64,000 nt of DNA from Odontocerum albicorne (Eukaryota > Arthropoda > Insecta > Trichoptera > Odontoceridae): NCBI GenBank assembly GCA_949825065.1, contig OX463841.1, forward strand, positions 23,262,916 through 23,326,915. Reading direction: 5' to 3'. The stretch's first letter is position 1. Each line of letters starts with the position of its first letter. A model generated the notes under the pieces. It saw only the letters and a list, made by a program, of their open reading frames with translations, was not told the origin of the DNA and searched no databases. This document shows positions 1 to 14,500 of the stretch, one piece after another. The translations under genes and the position numbers were made by a program.

Positions 1-123
1 TAATGCGAAAAAGTTTTGCATTAACAAATAAAATAGCCTTTACTATCGATAGATTAATAAGCGTAACATTTTCAAATGTCATTCTCTGAAAACACTTTTA
101 TATTTTAGTTGTTTCCATACATA

Positions 124-1399
124 ACACATCGATCAATAAGTCCCGGGACTAACCAACAGATGGCGCCTCTAATACAAATCCATACCATTATCAGTTAGTA
201 CCAACCTTTAGAAGTTACGTGTCAAACTTTCATGAAATTCCGACATTGTGTCATTGAGTTACAGTGGTTTTAGTGATGCTACTTTTGCTATTTTCAAAAC
301 AATGGAAAAAACCGAATTTCGTGTGTGATAAAACATTGCTTTTTAATGAGAAAAAATAACGTTCAAACTCAGCGATGGCTTGAAAAGCGTTATCCGAGCT
401 CTGCTCCGTCGAAAACAAACATTTGTCAGTGGTATGCTGATTTCAAACGCGGTCGTACAGACACAAATGATGCTGAACGCTCTGGTCGTCCAAATGAGGC
501 TGTTACACCAGAAAACATAAAAAAACCCTCAAAATCGTGATGGAAAATCGCAAAGTAAAGTTGCGTGAGATAGCTGACATCCTGAAGATATCATTTGGTA
601 GTGTTTACACTATTTTGAACATTTGGTCATGAAAAAGCTTTTTTCGAAATGGGTGCCGCGTTTGCTCACAATGGAACAGAAACAACAACGCATCAATGAT
701 TCAGAGTGCTGTTTGGCACTGTTGACGCGAAATAAACAGGAGTTTTTGCATCGGTATGTGACAATGGATGAAACGTGGATTCGCCACTATATTCCGGAAT
801 CAAATCGGCAGTCAGCTGAGTGGAGAGCAGCCGGTGAAAGTCGTTTGAAGCGACCAAAAACTCAACAGTCAGCCGGGAAGGTTATGGCCTCCGTATTTTG
901 GGATGCGCTTGGTATAATATTCATCGATCACCTTGAAAAGGGAAAAACCATCAATAGCGAATATTACATAGCGTTATTGGAGCGTTTGAAGGCAGAAATT
1001 GCAAAAAAACGGGTCCATATGAAGAAGAAAAAAGTTCTCTTTCATCTGGACAATGCACCGTGTTACAAGTCGATGGTAATGATGGCCAAATTGCATGAGT
1101 TGAACTTCCACACCCACTGTATTCTCCAGATTTGGCCCCCAGTGACTATTGGCTGCTCGCAGACCTCAAAAAGATGCTCCAGGGAAAGAGATTTGGCTCC
1201 AATGAAGAAGTGATTGCCGAAACTAACGCCTATTTTGAAACCAAAGATAAATCGTTCTACACGGCTTGCATAGAAAAGTTAGGAAAGCGTTGGAATGAAT
1301 GTATCGGTCTTGAAGGAGACTATGTTGATGAATAAAGAAGAATTTTGGCAAACAAATGTTGTTTTAGTAGTTAGTTCCGGGACTTATTGATCGATGTGT
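124..1399 (+). mobile_element. irritans-type mariner, copy 1, both ends present
   Basis: A 1276-bp element with 29-bp terminal inverted repeats starting ACACATCGATCAATAAGTCC (124-152) and mirrored at 1371-1399 with one mismatch. It is flanked by TA on both sides (122-123, 1400-1401), the usual mariner target duplication. The same ends recur at 11490, 12900, 36328 and 51218, so this is a multi-copy family. The encoded protein resembles Himar1-group (irritans subfamily) transposases. The copy is dead: see the pseudogene entry. Confidence 0.95.
302..1335 (+). pseudogene. mariner transposase, broken (copy 1)
   Basis: Remains of a DD34D mariner transposase, which would cut and paste the element at TA sites in the nucleus. 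The start ATG is at 302. A one-base loss near 324, compared with the copy at 11661, puts a stop after eight codons. Further frameshifts lie near 525 and near 1105, where the segment leading to the third catalytic Asp is out of frame. Recognisable parts are the N-terminal helix-turn-helix half (325-540), the first catalytic Asp in MDETW, the second in [10 protein letters not shown] and the C-terminal GDYVDE. The product cannot be functional. Confidence 0.9.
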
Positions 1400-2444
1400 T
1401 ATTTGTGCTGTAATACGCTGTTTAAAAATTAAGTATAAACACCTCAGAATGCCAACTCCAATAGGATGGAAAAGCTCCAACATAAGACGTTTCTTAAAGG
1501 CACTCCATCTATGATTCAAAGCACAGCAAAGAAAATTTTGCATTAAAGAACATGAAACCCAGACCTGCACCAGAAGGTTCAAAAAACTAATTAAATTTTT
1601 TTTTATAAAACTGTTTTTTTGAACCGTCTCTTAAATACAAATATTCGCTTAACAAAAAAAATAATAATTGATTATAATTTGGATTTGTTTTTTCTTTATT
1701 AAAATAATATACATAATATTAATCTTTGGAAAAACCTTTGAATCGATTTAAGAAAAAGTTTTTCAGTTACTTTATTTTACGGAGGTTAAATACAACTGTG
1801 ATATGAGGCACGTCGGAAACCTCTTATCCTGGCACTTGATCAAATTAAGTTTATAAATTTCATTTGAATGTAAGCATAAATATTAAAATGTAAAAATAAT
1901 AAATGCTCGTGATGCGGTTTGTTTTTTATATATTATCTTTTTATAAATGCCAAATACTAAGATAGTTTAACTGATTAATTGATGAAAAATCTAATAATTA
2001 ATCACTTCAATTCAAAGCTTTGTCTTCTTTTAAATATTTTATTTATTCTAGAAGTTCATAATCAAGAAGTTTAAAATGATTTGAAATAAGATCTAAGAAA
2101 ACGTAAATAATCTATAAATTTTATTATTTTAGCGAATTCTTAAGTATACACATACTTTCAAACCTGATAATTTTTTCAAATAAGTGTTGATAAATGTGGA
2201 ATTTTTCCTTCAACATTTTTCATTTATAAACAGCCCTTGTACTCAGCCTCGCAGAATAAAAATATTTCTACAGTATAGGTATTATATAATCTTGACAGTC
2301 AAAATCTTATTGCATTTCACAATAGACCTATCTTTTTTGTATTAACAATCGAATCAGATTTTAAGATTCATAACTTACAATGTTCAAGGTATTGTTCAAA
2401 TTAAACATTAACTATAATATTTAAAACAATCAACATTCAACAAC
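1400..2444. other. AT-rich downstream flank of PPP1R11
   Basis: Very AT-rich sequence between the first mariner and the stop codon of PPP1R11. I see no coding potential on either strand. It should contain the PPP1R11 3' UTR, which is read leftwards. TTTATT strings near 2040 are AATAAA on the minus strand and are possible polyadenylation signals. Confidence 0.5.
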
Positions 2445-2599
2445 TTATGATATATTTTGTTGTGTATTATTGCTAGGATCATCTGTTGGCGGGTGATGTT
2501 TCTTCCTTTCTACGTGACCAGAGCAGTTGTCACACTCATCATCAGAATCATCCGAGTCTGAATCACCCAATTCTTTTTTCTTCTCGTAAATGCAGCAAC
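2445..2599 (-). CDS. PPP1R11: PPP1R11 exon 3 (terminal)
   Basis: The acceptor is TTTTCAG|GTTGCTGC. The first two bases complete a Cys codon begun in exon 2, so the CCC triplet spans the splice. It encodes [11 protein letters not shown], an Asp/Ser-rich acidic stretch, CDNCSGH and a His/Pro tail, ending TAA at 2447-2445. Confidence 0.9.
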
Positions 2600-5500
2600 C
2601 TGAAAAGTTATTTAGAATTTAAGTTATTTATATATGGGACTTGTAATAAACAAATTTATACAATATACCAAGTACTTGGATCATGAAAAGACATTGAGTC
2701 TTTTATTTTTTATTAATTGTTTCCAGAATAATAAATATTCAATTAACAATTGATAAACAACTTATAGAGCGCCTTTTTGTGATACAATATCACGTCGAAT
2801 GAAGTGATTAGGGATGAATGTGAACTTAAAGCTGTGTTGAGTAAGGTGAAGGACACTGAGATGGTTGGGCAGGTAGGATGAATGAATGAAGAAAGACTTA
2901 CAAAAAAAATATGAAGTGATAATGTGAGAGGATGGTGTTGTAGAGAATAGAAAAGAATGGTTGGATCAAGTGGATGACATTTTGAAAAAAAATGTCAAGG
3001 TCAGAGAAATCATAGGAGTTGTATGAGAAGGTGTATGGATGCAGAGGAGGCGAAGGATGTGTGTCTAGATAGGAAAGCCTGGTGCTATATCCTCTGCCTA
3101 GCCTATGTGTAAATCACCTTGAAAGTGTTTTGTTTTTGAATTTAGAAAAGTTCTTAATGAAGACTTTTTCAGACCCACATGTCCATGTAAGATGTTGTGC
3201 ACACTTTCAATTAACATGTTCCTCGCGGGAAGCACAAACGCCTGTGATCTGACGACAATCCAAGTTTCAAATCACAAATACTTAAAAAGAATGACACAAA
3301 ATCGGGATGAAAATGGAACTAAATTTTAAAATAATCTTTATTCTAGCGACATCTCTGAAAACCTTGTCAAATAATTTATGAGATATTGTTGAATAAATAG
3401 AGCGCCGATTTTTTGTTTGTCAATATTTCCAGCCATCGCGTCAGTATGCGTGACGCATACTGATGTTCATAATGGCTGCTCGGAATTACCTGTTGCGTAC
3501 GGAGTCCTGAGGTGTGTCTCTCTTACGTAAATAAACATTACCTAAATATTTTTTATACGAGCAGCATTCAATCTGATTTTTTTATTTCTTTTAAAATATT
3601 TTTAATTAGTGACTATATAATTGTGCATGGTTCGTTTAGTTATTGTCAGTTTTTAGTGTTTTGATTTCAAATTTGATATTTGTATTTGAAATCAATAAAT
3701 TTTAAATTTTCTGTTTTATTATTTTTAACACATTATATTCATTATGGCTAAACGTGGTCTAAGTGAAGAAGAAATTGGCGATTACGTATGTGAACTTGGG
3801 TCAAATTACGGGTCAAGTGTTAGTGAAGACGATAATATTTCCAACTTTAGTGATGTTATTGATTCCGATAATGATGAAAATGTTGGATTTGGCGGCGAAT
3901 CGTCTACAGAAACCTTTTCATCTTCGTGGCTTTCGGGTTCATAATTTTAACGCATTTTCAGGAGTGAATCCAGACATTACGTTTTCTGAAAACTCCACCG
4001 AACTTGAGTATTTTGAACATTTTCTCAATGAAGATATAACTAGCAAAATTGTTGACGAAACGAATAGTTTTTATCAACATGAAATTAATAATAAAAGTTT
4101 TGGAGATAAATCAAGGATAAGAAGATGGTATGATACATTTATTTACGAAATGTACATATTTGTAGCAGTTACAATGTTAATGACGAGGAATCGTCATCTT
4201 ACCATCGAGGAGCACTAGCCAACAGATCCTCTTCTGCTGAGTCCTACTTTCGGGCAAACAATGTCTAGGGACAGATTTGAGCTCATTTTACAGATGCTAC
4301 ATTTTAGTGACAACGCATCACAATCATCAGATAGACTGCATAAAATAAAAATTGTGATTGATTTTACTAGAAAAATATTTAAAGAAACCTTCGCACCTTT
4401 TCAGAATCTCTGCATAGATGAAAGCATAATTGCTTTCAAAGGGCGCTTGGTTTTCAAACAATATATCCCGTCAAAACGGCATAGATTTGGAATAAAAATG
4501 TTTGTACTCTGTGACGTGATGACTGGATATATATTAGATTTCATAATTTATACAGGATCTCAAACTGAAATTGTCAATGAAATGGGACTCGGTATATCTG
4601 GTTCAGTGGTCACAACTCTGTTAAATAATTATATCGGAAAAGGACACAGTTTGTTTTGTGATAACTGGTACACTAGCCCTGAACTCTTTAAACGATTATA
4701 TGAAAAGAAAACAAATGCTTGCGGAACAGTGCGTAAAAACCGAAAAGGCATGCCAAGTTTTAAAAAATTGAAAAAGGGAGAACTGGAATCTTTTAATAAT
4801 AGAAAATTGCTGGCGCTGAAATGGTGTGATCGGCACGACGTGCACATGCTTACCACTCTTCATGACGATTCAAAAGATTGTACTGGAAAAATAAACAGGT
4901 CAACCGGTGAAGCCATACAAAAACCCAAGTGCGTAATCGATTACAACAAATGTATGGGTTTGGTAGACACAAAGCGGACATGATGCTAAGTGGATTAAGT
5001 TGCATGAGAAAGTCCGTCAAATGGTACAAGAAGGTGTTCTTCCATGTAATAGATTCATATTTGCTCAACGCCCATATTTTGTACAAACTTGTTACATCTA
5101 AATCGGTTAGTCTGGCTGAATTTCAGCTAGCTGTTATTCGGCAATTGATTGAGAAAAATTCAATAAAAGTAATGCTCAACAAAGTTCAACGCCCCACTAC
5201 TTCCGCTGACAACCCTACAAGATTTATACCAAAAAAATATTTAAATCATGAAAAGATAAACATCCCATCTACGTCATAGTGCAAAAATCCACGTCGAAGG
5301 TAATCCACGTCGAAAATCAAAAATCCACGTCGAAAAACTAAAATAAATGTTAAAGTGCGTCAAATGACTAAATTTATGTGTTCTGAGTGCAATGTTCCGT
5401 TGTGTTTCCAACCATGCTTCAGGGCATACCACGAGAAAAAGAAATATTGAAAAATAAACAATCTTGATTTTGATTTCATAATAGTAAATAATTCTGAGTT

Positions 5501-8500
5501 AAGTATTTCAATATAGACCAATATATATGGTGTGAACAGAGTGAGATTTATAGTGTTTGTGAAGTAAAAAACACTTCATAATTCATATCCTTGAGCCCAT
5601 ACTGGACGATCCCATTCGTCTCGTCTCGTCCCAGTGCTATGCTCTTCACACGCACACGCATATACGCATTTGATTGAGTGAGTGTAATGAATCATTGCTT
5701 TGATCGTAGCATTCCTTTGTGTATTTTACGTAATGTATAGTTTATCTCCTTTATTTAATGAGTCTCCTTAAGAGTAATGACTATTATTTATTATCAGAAA
5801 ATTACTTGAATGTCATGTTTACATGGTGTTGTAATCAAATATCAGTGGTTCTAAACAAAATACGCGTTTAAACTTAGAAATTAAAAAACGCCGAAATTGT
5901 GCCGCGCACAGGATTCGTGGAATTTGATTTTTAACGCGGTGAACAGGTTAAGATGCTCTCTATTATTTTTCTATCTTTCAATCTGCATTCAGCAAAAACT
6001 ATTTTTTGGATTTTTTCAACCAATTTATTGGTTGTCACCTCTTTGCATGTTCACTGCGCTGTTCATCTTCACAGCTCGTTCAACCAAGCTGAAATTTGAC
6101 AACTCATGTGAACAATGATGCAGACTCGACAAGAACTGCTTGGCTTTGGTTTGAGTAGCTAATTTCCCTTTCAAAAAATAGAATTTTATGGAAAAAATGG
6201 TCGATAGAGAATATTGCCATACATACAATATGTTATTTGCCTTAATTATCAAACAGACTAGTTATACCGACTTTTCATTGAAAAACATGAATTTAAAATA
6301 AATATATATGCATTCTATTTTTTATTAAACCTTTCACTTTTTTTGTAAACAATCAATAACAAATTTAATAAATTACTTTTTTTTTAATAAATCATGATAC
6401 ATTTTAAATCATTGTGCAAGGTTTTCCGGTATTTATCTGACCAATGACAATATTTCTCCAACTAGTTCTACCATTGGGATCAAATTTGGGAGCTTTAGAA
6501 GAAAACTTAATGCAAATTTGTGCTAAGTAGTGTTGCCCTGGAGCTATTCAGTGGCGAGAGATACTGGACCTGTATCCATTGCATTTCTGATTTCTTCACA
6601 ATGACGCAATGAGCATCGAGATGAAACATGAAACCATAAAAATGATTAATAAGGTTTATTGGAATGAATCTATGGGCGAAACACAAATTAAAGAGTGGTT
6701 TCTACAATTCAAAGATGACCCCGACTCAGTTGAAAGTGATCCCAATTCTGGTAGGCCTGCAACAACCAGAATGCCTGGAAATTTGGAATATGTAAACACT
6801 ACAGTACATGAAAATTGTCATATGACTGAGAATTGGAAGAAGACCTTAGCATTCCAAAAACTATTGATTCAGATATTTTAACTCAAGATCTAGGGATGAA
6901 TTAGTTCCACAGCTCCAGATGCAACAGAGAAGGACCTCCGAGTGAAAATTACCCAGGACATGTTGAAAATTGCCAACAACTATCCTGATTTTATGGATAA
7001 TAGCTCAATTCCAATCTTCTCAGATCAAAATGCCAAAGAAAGCAAGCAATATAAAGAAAATGCACAGTTTTATTTGAGTACAAAGGTGAAGGTGTACTAT
7101 AAATACGCTCTACAAAATCAGATGATGAACAAGGAGTACTACCTATGAGTTTTGGGGAGATTGAGCATCACAATAAGGAAAAAATGTCCTCATCTCTGGG
7201 AAAATGGAAACTGGAGCTTAACCTGAATAATATACCTGCCCACTCCTCTCGTCACATCCAGGATTTTTTGGTCAAACACCGCATTACATAAGTCCGTTAG
7301 CCACGTACAACCCTAACATGGCGCCACAATTTCCGGCTGTTCCCAAAACTAAAATCGCCCTAAAAGGGAAACGGATTTGGGACTGAGGCGCAATTGCTCA
7401 AGAGTAACTATGTATTTTTTTGTAACATAAAGGCATAATTATTGCACAAATGTCATTATCGATAGCCATAAGTTGACACCTCTTATTGTACATTTTTCAT
7501 AAAATCCTAATCTTCGGTTTCGAAAACCATACATCCATATTTTGGAAATATATGAAAAATAAAATGTTAATTAATGTATCAAAAGAAATATTTTCATTGA
7601 GTAAACTAACTACTCCAAAGGACAGCATAAAAGAGACTGCCCCAAAATTACCTGGAGAAGCTCCAGCTTACGCGTCAAATTTAAATCTGCAACACAGAAT
7701 AGTACAACTGAAGTCCTTCATCCCCAGGGGAGGGGTGATAGGAACTAAGAGAAAGACAAAAACAGTTTTATGAATAAAATATACATTTTTTTTCTCTTTA
7801 TTCTTATCATTCTTGGTATAAGTCTGTATAGATCATATTGTAAAATGAAAAATAATATATATCCAAAAATAAATAATATATAACTGCATATTTTAAGAAG
7901 TACTACCTTGATCAAAAAGTTTTAAGACCGGCCACCGTGTAGCGCTGTCAGTCGCCCGATTTGAATTCTTTTTTTTTGTTAGGTTACCACATCTATCATT
8001 GACACTTTCCTCTAAATTTCAGCGTCATAGCTTGATATTTGTAAAAGTTACGTTGTACTGAGTACATCTACCTTTGTGCGTGTTTTCGATTTTTTACAAG
8101 TTTGAAAATGCATCAACGAGTTTGCATTAAATTTTGTGTGAAAAATGGATTTAACGGTCCGCAGACCTTGGAAATGTTGGAGAAGTGTTTTTCGGTGGCA
8201 CGAACGCTTCGGAAGTGGTCGTGAGTCGGTCGAGGATGACGAACACAGTGGCAGTCGAAAACCGATGAAAACATCGATAAAATGTTGGCCGAAAACCACA
8301 AATTGACCATTAGAGAGCTGGCAGAGGACTTGAACATCGCTTATGGATCCGCTCAAGACATTTTGGTTAGTGATTTGGGCCTCAGACGTATCGCTGCAAA
8401 ACTGGTGCCGAAAGACCTCAATTTCATGCAAAAAAAGGACCGTGTTGAAATCGCGAAAGACATGATTTCCATGAGTTTTTGACCAAAAACAACACGAATA

Positions 8501-11500
8501 CTATCCAGCAGCCTTCGAATTCACCTGATCTGGCTCCCTGTGACTTTTTCCTGTCGGCTCTGATGGACATACGGAAAATTGAGTACCAGCGGTGTTTTGA
8601 GGATTGGATCAAGCGCTGGCGTAAGTGTGTTGCAGTCGATGGGGAGTACTTTGAAGGGGACCATATCGATTTTGATTAATAATCTTGTATTTTCGATTTT
8701 ATGAATAAAGTCCTAAATCTTTTTGATCAAGGTAGTATATTGTGAGGTCTAAGTCAAGATTTTATTTCAAGTAAAATTAACAGGATAGCTTAATATTCAG
8801 ATGTGCTATATCTAGTATCGATAAAGAGGATGTTGATTTGAGATATATGGATGAATGTCACTTTCAATCATGAGTGCTATAGCTTAAGTGGCAAACGTCT
8901 CTGTCTGGCCAACGTATCGATACAAGTTTGAATCGAGGCACTTAACACTCATGGTATATTAACTCTCGGTACTCTTTTTATAAATATATATAAAAAAAAT
9001 ATCAACTTACATTTACTTTTCTTTTTGTTCATGTTTTCATTGTCAACTGTATCATTAGTCCATTCAACTTTTTTTTCTTGACGAGGTTTCCGTAACTTTA
9101 ATACTGCAACAGGAGCTTGAGAAGTCTGAAACAAAAAAATAATGCTAATTTAGAGAAAAAACAACCTCTTTACTGGAAAAAAACAATTAAAGACAACCAA
9201 CTTGTCTAAAAACTGGTTGAATGTTTTACAAAGTTCTAAAAATGTAATTTAAAGAAGAATTGTGAAGATGAACATGCATTGTATATTAAAATGAGGATGA
9301 CCAGTTCTTATCTATTGGATAATCTCTGTGAAGAATGCTAAACAATTAGTAATGCAAGAATGTGAACTGGTTACACAATCTATGGTCGACGACATGCAAT
9401 AAGCATATCTTGAGTGTGAAACCCTACTTAAGTTATAATACCTACGAGTAGGATGCTGTCTCATTTTAAACAAATGTACAAGCCTGATTTTTTTAATTAT
9501 TTTCATTGAAGCTTTCATAATTATTTTTTTCAGAATACCTCCCCGGAGAGTCCCCGGGAGAGTGGAGTTCACATTACAATAATAATGCTAGCAGACATTC
9601 TGCACACTGGATGATGCAATAATATTGTTGTATTAATAACTGAAATTGTTAATTTCTTATATTTTTTAAATAATTTTGACTTATGTACTTGCATAGTTGT
9701 GTTTTTTTTTATTGTTTTGTGTTAGTGTACCTTTTTATTTAGTTTTATTGTAATTGTTTTTTTTTATTCTGGAAATATTTGTCTTTGTAATAAATGTAGT
9801 AAGGTACATTTTACCATTGATTAAATAAATAAACAAAATACACAAATCATTCACTTTCTTTACATTTTCCCCACGTCTATAAAATATAAATCTAATATTT
9901 TATATGACTATCACAGTTTTAATTCTAATTTTTATTTAACCTCGCGAGTTTATTGCCATGTGGCAATCTCTTCCAGCCAACCAGGAAGATGTTTTAATGG
10001 GCCCTAAGTGAAAACCAGAATGGAATCACTTTTTTTTTAAATCTGGGTTCCAGCGGGGATCAAACCCACAACCTCCGGATCGGCAGACAAGCGTCTTACC
10101 ACCAGGCCATGGAGGTGGGTTAATTTTGTGTGCCCTTTTTAAAAAATGTGTTTTGGTAAGATCTCTTTCACATTTTCAATCTATGGCAACCCTACCTGCA
10201 AGTAGAGAAGTAAATACTCATTGTTTAATTATTTTTAATAATAATTTATGGTATAAAAATATAATTCTTATTTTCAGTATTATACTATTTCCTGATTAAT
10301 GTTTAGTAATTTATTTGGAATGGCAGCAACCCCTCCTGATGGAAAATCAAACTTCCTAACGACAATTTCGAAAATCCTCATCTATCACACCAAAATTCTT
10401 CTTCTTCCCATCATAATAATGATACAACCGAGTGAGGAGACACAGACTTCATCACAATAAAAACTAAAAACAGGCACTGAAAAAAATAGATTTGCAAAGA
10501 TTTAATAAAAAAGTCCACCAGTTCCACTAATAGGTCACTTCTCTCATATTGTTTAAATTTAAATGTGAGCACCTATGCATTAATTAAAGCTATGAAATGA
10601 AAATTATAAACTTTAAATTAAATTGGAATATCAATATAATTAACCTTGCGCATAAAGTTGAAAAAGAAGACGATGCTGAGAAATAATGTTCAATCTAAAT
10701 AAATCTCTTTATTAATGTATCATTTATAGTTAAGGCAAATATTAACATTTGTTTATCAAACACTGTTTATTCCACTTTATGTAACGGTATAACCCTACCG
10801 GTTTCAAGGCTTCCACCTCATCATTAGTGATTTAATAAATGATATAAATACATTCTGGATAATTGAATACTTTATTTTTCTAAGAGTGTGTCTCCACTTT
10901 TTTAGAAAATCGCCTTTTTTACTTAATATTTTAAGACATCATAATATAAAACCCTTAACAAGTTATTCGATGGTAAAAATTGAGTTAAGTTATGAAAGAA
11001 AACATGTCCAGTACATGTGGCTTTTCTTTACCATCAAATATAGACGCTAGTGCCATTTGTGTTTACCCTCGAACACTAGGTGGAAAAATGCCTGTATCGT
11101 TCGAGGGGAGTAGCACAGCGCAGGGTTTGAACCGACGACCTTCCATACGGAAGTCCAGTGCGCGCGGCCATGCACCTCTATATTAACGTGCATGGTTTTG
11201 TTTATAACTATAATATATGAAAAATGCATTGCAACACAACACATACCAGTTCAGGAAATATTTTACAGCTTTGGGTGAATGTACTTTACATAGACAATTT
11301 GAAATATGGCAAAAGCATTATGTACATTATGTAACTCATAACATTCCATCAGAGCAAGTCAACTTTTATACACCAACCACAATAGAAGACTTAGAACTTA
11401 ATGACTGACTTAGTTATTTTTTTAATTACATTTTTATTGTTCATTTATAATATTTGCATGGTTTATTTGTTTCTTTAAAATATACTCTAACACATCGATC

Positions 11501-14500
11501 AATAAGTCCCGTGACTAACCAACAGATGGCGCCTCTAAAAACAAATCCATACCATTCTCAGTTAGTACCAACCTTTAGAAGCTACGTGTCAAACTTTCAT
11601 GACATTGTGTCATTGAGTTACAATGGTTTTAGCGACGGTACTTTTGCTATTTTCAAAACAATGGAAAAAACCAAATTTCGTGTGTTGATAAAACATTACT
11701 TTATAATGGGAAAAAATACCGTTCAAACTCAGCGATGGCTTGAAAAGTGTTATCCGGGCTCTGCTCCGTCGAAATCAACCATTTGTCGGTGGTATGCTGA
11801 TTTCAAATGCGATTGTACAGACACAAATGATGCTGAACGCTCTAGTCGTCCAAATGAGGCTGTTACACCAGAAAACATTAAAAATACCCTCAAAATCGTG
11901 ATGGAAAATCGCAAAGTAAAATTGCGTGAGATAGCTGTCATCCTGAAGATATCATTTGGTAGTGTTTACACTATTTTGTATGAACATTTGGTCATGAAAA
12001 AGCTTTTTTCCAAATGGGTGCCACGTTTGCTCACAATGGAACAGAAACAACAACGCATCGATGATTCAGAGCGCTGTTTGGCACTGTTTACGCAAAATAA
12101 ACAGGAGTTTTTGCGTCGGTATGTGATAATGGATGAAACTTGGATCCACCACTATACTCCGGAATCAAATCGGCAGTCAGCTGAGTGGAGAGAAGCCGGT
12201 GAAAGTCATCCGAAGCGACCAAAAGCTTAATAGTAGGCCGGCCAGGAAGGTTATGGCCTCCGTATTTTGGGATGCGCATGGTATAATATTCATCGATCAC
12301 CTTGAAAAGGGAAAAACCATCAATAGCGAATATTACATAGTGTTATTGGAGCGTTTGAAGGCAGAAATTGCAAAAAAACGGGTCCATATGAAGAAGAAAA
12401 AAGTTGTCTTTCATCTGGACAATGCACCGTGTTACAAGTCGATGGTAACGATGGCCAAATTGCATGAGTTGAACTTCGAATTTCTTCTGTACCCACCGTA
12501 TTCTCCAGATTTGGCCCCCAGCGACTATTGACTGTTCGCAGACCTCAAAAAGATGCTCCAGGGAAAGAGATTTGGCTCCAATGAAGAAGTGATTGCCGAA
12601 ACTTACGCCTATTTTGAAACCAAAGATAAATCACTCTACACGGCTGGCATAGAAAAGTTAGGAAAGCGTTGGAATGAATGTATCGCTCTTGAAGGAGACT
12701 ATGTTGATGAATACCATATGCGAAAACTGTTAAATGGTGTTTCGAAACCCATAGATATCAGTAATAATACCGACATAAACACTGTATGTTTTCCTAATAA
12801 AATAAAATAAATAAAAATAAATAAATAAATAAATAAAGAAGAATGTTGGCAAACAAATGTTGTTTTAGTAGTTAGTCCCTAGACTTATTGATCGATGTGT
12901 TACATTTTATTTTATTATCTCATAATTTCAAAAAAAAATTATATTCCAAAACTAAAACTGTGTTTCCTTCATATAAAGTACTTTTACTGAGTCAATAATA
13001 AACATATGTTCATTATTGAAAAAGCACATCGATAGATATTTAAAGTATTATCAAAAGAAGATGCAAAGTACTTAGAAATGATTTCCGTTAATTTTCTACT
13101 TTGTATGGTGTGTACCTGTGACTCAAAAAAATTTAAACCTTTTTTTAAAGGTCTATTTTATATCGTTTTTTGTTATATCTGAAAAATTTTGTTTCATGGA
13201 AATAAATGTATGTCGTGTCTCATTTCTAGTTGGTCTTAACTATCTTCCGGCCTGGGGTGTATGGGTTTGATTGAAAAAAAATAACAATCCTTGGGAGACT
13301 GTAGTACATTTTCATGATAATCTTAAGTAAGACGACCTCCATAGCCTAGTTGGTCTTTCTGGTTGGTTCGCTAACGAAAGTGTAATAAAAAAATGTGCTC
13401 ATTCAAAAATGAATTATTAAATTGTTGAAAATCTCAAAAAGACTGCTAAATTTTATTGAAAGAGTTATCTAGTTACATTATTTATTACAGGAGCATTGAA
13501 CCAATTTGAAAAGAATATTTATGTGAGTTTTAAAGTTTTTACTTGTTATATCCAAGTTTTTAATAATTTTGCCCATCATAACTAAAAAAAATTCTATCAA
13601 AAACAAACAAATTTGCTTGCTATAACCACGTTTGATAATTACTATGCTTTATTTTGTTACCTTGTGAGCTTATTGCCATGTGGCAATCTCTTCCAACCGA
13701 CCAGAAAGATGTTTTAATGGGCCCTAAGTGAAAACCAGGATAGAGTCCTATTTAAAATAAAACAGAGTTCAAAAGTTACAGATGTAAACATTTTTCAAAT
13801 CAGCAAACCATTTTTAACAGCACTTTTATCACTTAGATTTTATCACAGATAATGAATTCCTTTTTATACACATACTACAACACCATGTTCAATTAGGAGC
13901 AGATAGATCTACACACCTTCCTATTTCTCCTGGGTATTTTTTATTTTTATTTCAAAATATTTTCAAGCTGTTTTAATCTTCTTTCAAATTTTATCTTCAA
14001 TTCTCAGCTGTAGTTCTTCATATTTATTTTGATGACACAATCATCACATTCCACCGATAAAACAATTTTTTCATATGAGAAGTCAAATTTAGCAGGAATC
14101 TATTGACCAAGTTGAGACAAAATAACTTTGGTTTTTCATTCAAAAGCTATTTTGTTTTAACCCATAGTTTTTGCCACCTCCTACCATCCCCAGACCATGA
14201 TAAGACCCAAGCCTCACAAAAAATTTCCTTGGACCTGACAAATAATGATATTAAATTTAGCCTAACAATTTCACTTTTATATACACTACCGCTCATAAGT
14301 CTTCGTCACCCCCTAATAATTGAGTTATTCGTGTAATTATGCAATATTACGATGAAAAATTAATATAATAAAATAATTATAACCGTTTTGCATTGTATTT
14401 AACAGAAATCACGTTTGTATGGATGGAGAGATGGAGAATTTGGGAGGCCTTTTGTTCAAAAACCGGCTTTTTATAAAACAGTCACCGTTCGGTATTGTTT

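Larger units (their letters stand above)
3211..5951 (+). mobile_element. piggyBac-type transposon with both ends
   Basis: A 2.74-kb element bounded by TTAA at 3211-3214 and 5948-5951, the piggyBac target site. Just inside, CATGTTCCTCGCG on the left pairs with CCTGTTCACCGCG read inward from the right (10 of 13 identical). A 23-bp palindrome lies 230 bp from the left end. The interior carries a broken piggyBac transposase (3744-5448). The element lies in PPP1R11 intron 2, in the opposite orientation to the gene. Confidence 0.85.
11490..12900 (+). mobile_element. irritans-type mariner, copy 2 (best-preserved ends and ORF)
   Basis: Terminal repeats ACACATCGATCAATAAGTCC at 11490 and the mirror ending 12900 have TA on both sides. 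The element is 1411 bp, about 135 bp longer than copy 1, mostly from a foreign A-rich insert at about 12719-12836. The transposase is nearly complete. It lies in PPP1R11 intron 1. Confidence 0.95.

Noticed and set aside
10055..10110. A tRNA gene on the minus strand
   Set aside because: A- and B-box-like sequences are present but the acceptor and anticodon stems do not pair and a repetitive body follows, so it is a SINE head.
14103..14336. A 77-codon plus-strand frame before the Tc1-like element
   Set aside because: It runs through AT-rich sequence into the terminal repeat and has no recognisable domain.
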